Shown here: positions 62,734-64,000 of the stretch, one piece after another
How positions within the stretch are numbered: the stretch's first letter is position 1
Layout: every line of letters starts with the position of its first letter
Source: Thermogemmatispora tikiterensis
GTDB lineage: Bacteria; Chloroflexota; Ktedonobacteria; Ktedonobacterales; Ktedonobacteraceae
Length of the DNA stretch: 64,000 bases
Reading direction: 5' to 3'
Assembly: GCF_003268475.1 (NCBI RefSeq)
Contig: NZ_MCIF01000002.1
Coordinates: forward strand, 1,713,074 to 1,777,073
The notes under the pieces: model-generated
Told to the model about the DNA's origin: nothing
The model's database searches: none
What the model saw: the letters and a program-made list of their open reading frames with translations, nothing else
Made by a program: the position numbers and the translations under genes

Positions 62734-64000
62734 ATGCCAAGTACTGGGAAATGGCTCAGAAACAGCCTGCTATGGCTGCTACTGGCAATCGCCATTGTCC
62801 TGATCCTCGTTGTCTTCTTCCGCCCCCAGAGCGGCGCTAAAACAGTGACGGTTTCCACCCTCCTGAGCCATCTGAAGGCGGATTTGCACAATGGGGTTCA
62901 GGATACGTTAAACGTCGGAACGAATACCCTCACCTTGACGCGGGGTGCCACTTCTTCGGCTCAGCGCGAGGTCGCTAATATCAACGATTCGTTCGATATT
63001 ACCCGCGTGCTGCGGGATAATGACATCGATTACACCAACAATCGCTTGCTGACCCTGCAGTACGAGGCGCCAAGTTCGCTGGGTGCGTGGTTGAATCTCC
63101 TCGGGGGCCTCATTCCCTTCGTGTTGATCGCTGTGATCGTCATTATCTTGCTACGCCAGGCTCAGGGCACCAATAACCAGGCGCTCTCGTTCGGCAAGAG
63201 CCGCGCGCGCATGTTCCTGGGCAATAAGCCTACGGTGACCTTCGCCGATGTAGCCGGCGTGGATGAGGCGAAGCAGGAGCTGCAAGAGATCGTCGAGTTT
63301 CTGAAGTATCCTGATAAGTTTGCCGCCCTCGGGGCCCGCATTCCCAAGGGTCTGCTGCTGGTGGGACCGCCCGGCACGGGGAAAACCCTGATCGCTCGGG
63401 CCGTAGCCGGTGAGGCCGGCGTGCCATTCTTCAGCATCAGCGGCTCGGAGTTCGTGGAGATGTTCGTCGGTGTGGGGGCGAGCCGGGTGCGCGATCTCTT
63501 CGAGCAGGCGAAGCGTAACAGTCCCTGTATTGTCTTCGTCGATGAGATCGATGCGGTGGGGCGCCAGCGCGGCGCTGGTCTGGGCGGCTCGCACGATGAG
63601 CGCGAGCAGACGCTCAACCAGATTCTGGTGGAAATGGATGGCTTTGATTCGAGCACCAATGTGATTGTGATTGCGGCCACCAACAGACCGGACGTGCTTG
63701 ATCCAGCCTTGCTTCGCCCCGGTCGCTTCGATCGCCAGGTGGTGCTCGATCGCCCCGACATCCGCGGTCGCATGGCTATTCTGCAGGTCCACGCTCGCGG
63801 CAAGCCGCTGGAGAAAGATGTCTCTCTGGAGACGATTGCTCGCCAGACTCCAGGCTTCTCTGGGGCAGATCTGGCCAACCTGCTCAATGAGGCCGCCATT
63901 CTGGCTGCTCGACGCAACCGTCGGACTATCAGCATGAAGGAGCTGGAGGAGGCCATCGACCGGGTGGTAGCAGGGCCAGCGCGTAAGAGCCGCATTATTA
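62734..64000 (+). CDS. ftsH: ATP-dependent zinc metalloprotease FtsH (3' end cut by window edge)
   Basis: Membrane-bound AAA+ protease for quality control. The frame runs from ATG 62734 (GAGAGGAG upstream; TTG 62731 possible) to the right edge, giving 422 residues without a stop. A first membrane helix (about 8-28, [23 protein letters not shown]), a short extracytoplasmic domain, and a second helix (about 115-140) are followed by the AAA domain. That domain has [12 protein letters not shown], Walker A GPPGTGKT (211-218), Walker [11 protein letters not shown] and the second region of homology [21 protein letters not shown]. The HEXXH protease motif lies beyond the window. An extended -10 promoter precedes it. 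Confidence 0.97.
   Translation, partial: MPSTGKWLRNSLLWLLLAIAIVLILVVFFRPQSGAKTVTVSTLLSHLKADLHNGVQDTLNVGTNTLTLTRGATSSAQREVANINDSFDITRVLRDNDIDYTNNRLLTLQYEAPSSLGAWLNLLGGLIPFVLIAVIVIILLRQAQGTNNQALSFGKSRARMFLGNKPTVTFADVAGVDEAKQELQEIVEFLKYPDKFAALGARIPKGLLLVGPPGTGKTLIARAVAGEAGVPFFSISGSEFVEMFVGVGASRVRDLFEQAKRNSPCIVFVDEIDAVGRQRGAGLGGSHDEREQTLNQILVEMDGFDSSTNVIVIAATNRPDVLDPALLRPGRFDRQVVLDRPDIRGRMAILQVHARGKPLEKDVSLETIARQTPGFSGADLANLLNEAAILAARRNRRTISMKELEEAIDRVVAGPARKSRII

Overview
This 64-kb window is chromosomal DNA of moderately high GC, with Gram-positive-style Shine-Dalgarno sites (AAGGAGG type) and frequent sigma70-like promoters. The gene set is a split mycofactocin locus, secreted GH48/GH9/GH74 enzymes with CBM2 modules on Pro/Thr linkers, a Ser/Thr kinase with zinc-ribbon cysteines and FtsH. 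It suggests a ktedonobacterial Chloroflexota, perhaps a cellulolytic thermophile like Thermogemmatispora. That assignment is inference; no rRNA or tRNA is present to test it. polA is cut by the left edge and ftsH by the right edge.

Layout. 1-7.3 kb: polA, a class I aminotransferase, an amylo-alpha-1,6-glucosidase and hsp20. 7.7-15 kb: a kinase/PP2C fusion, RidA, a DUF4097-like protein, an 8-TM protein and an acyl-CoA synthetase. 15.2-24.7 kb: a mycofactocin island. It holds a GxGYxYP protein coupled to mftF plus an alpha/beta hydrolase, then mftB-mftC on the minus strand, a penicillin-binding protein, and mftA overlapping a mycofactocin-coupled SDR dehydrogenase. mftD and mftE are not in the window. 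25-32 kb: DIP1984-family and VOC proteins, an NDMA-dependent-type alcohol dehydrogenase (a likely mycofactocin client), a thiolase and two complementary acyl-CoA dehydrogenase paralogs that look like a heteromeric enzyme. 32.5-35.8 kb: small proteins, comF (apparent CTG start) and a lipoprotein.

36-49 kb is a cellulose/xyloglucan island: GH48-CBM2, a membrane-anchored repeat protein, GH9-CBM3c-CBM2, a membrane-tethered XRE regulator and GH74-CBM2. The CBM2 modules of the GH48 and GH9 genes are almost identical in DNA and lie as an inverted repeat. Abutting 12-bp LacI-type operator candidates occur upstream of both GH48 and GH74. 49-54.5 kb: a methyltransferase (possibly MftM), an oxalate/formate-type MFS transporter and an FdhF/YdeP-type molybdoenzyme. 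54.8-61.5 kb: a sugar ABC transporter operon (binding protein, two permeases) ending in a cytoplasmic GH5 enzyme, with a LacI regulator upstream. 61.9-64 kb: an acyl-CoA thioesterase and ftsH.

How the genes work together (inference): secreted cellulases release cello- and xylogluco-oligosaccharides, the ABC system imports them, and cytoplasmic GH5 with LacI-type control completes the route. The mycofactocin genes make a peptide-derived redox cofactor for the linked SDR and alcohol dehydrogenases, whose aldehyde or acid products could feed the acyl-CoA ligase, acyl-CoA dehydrogenases and thiolase.
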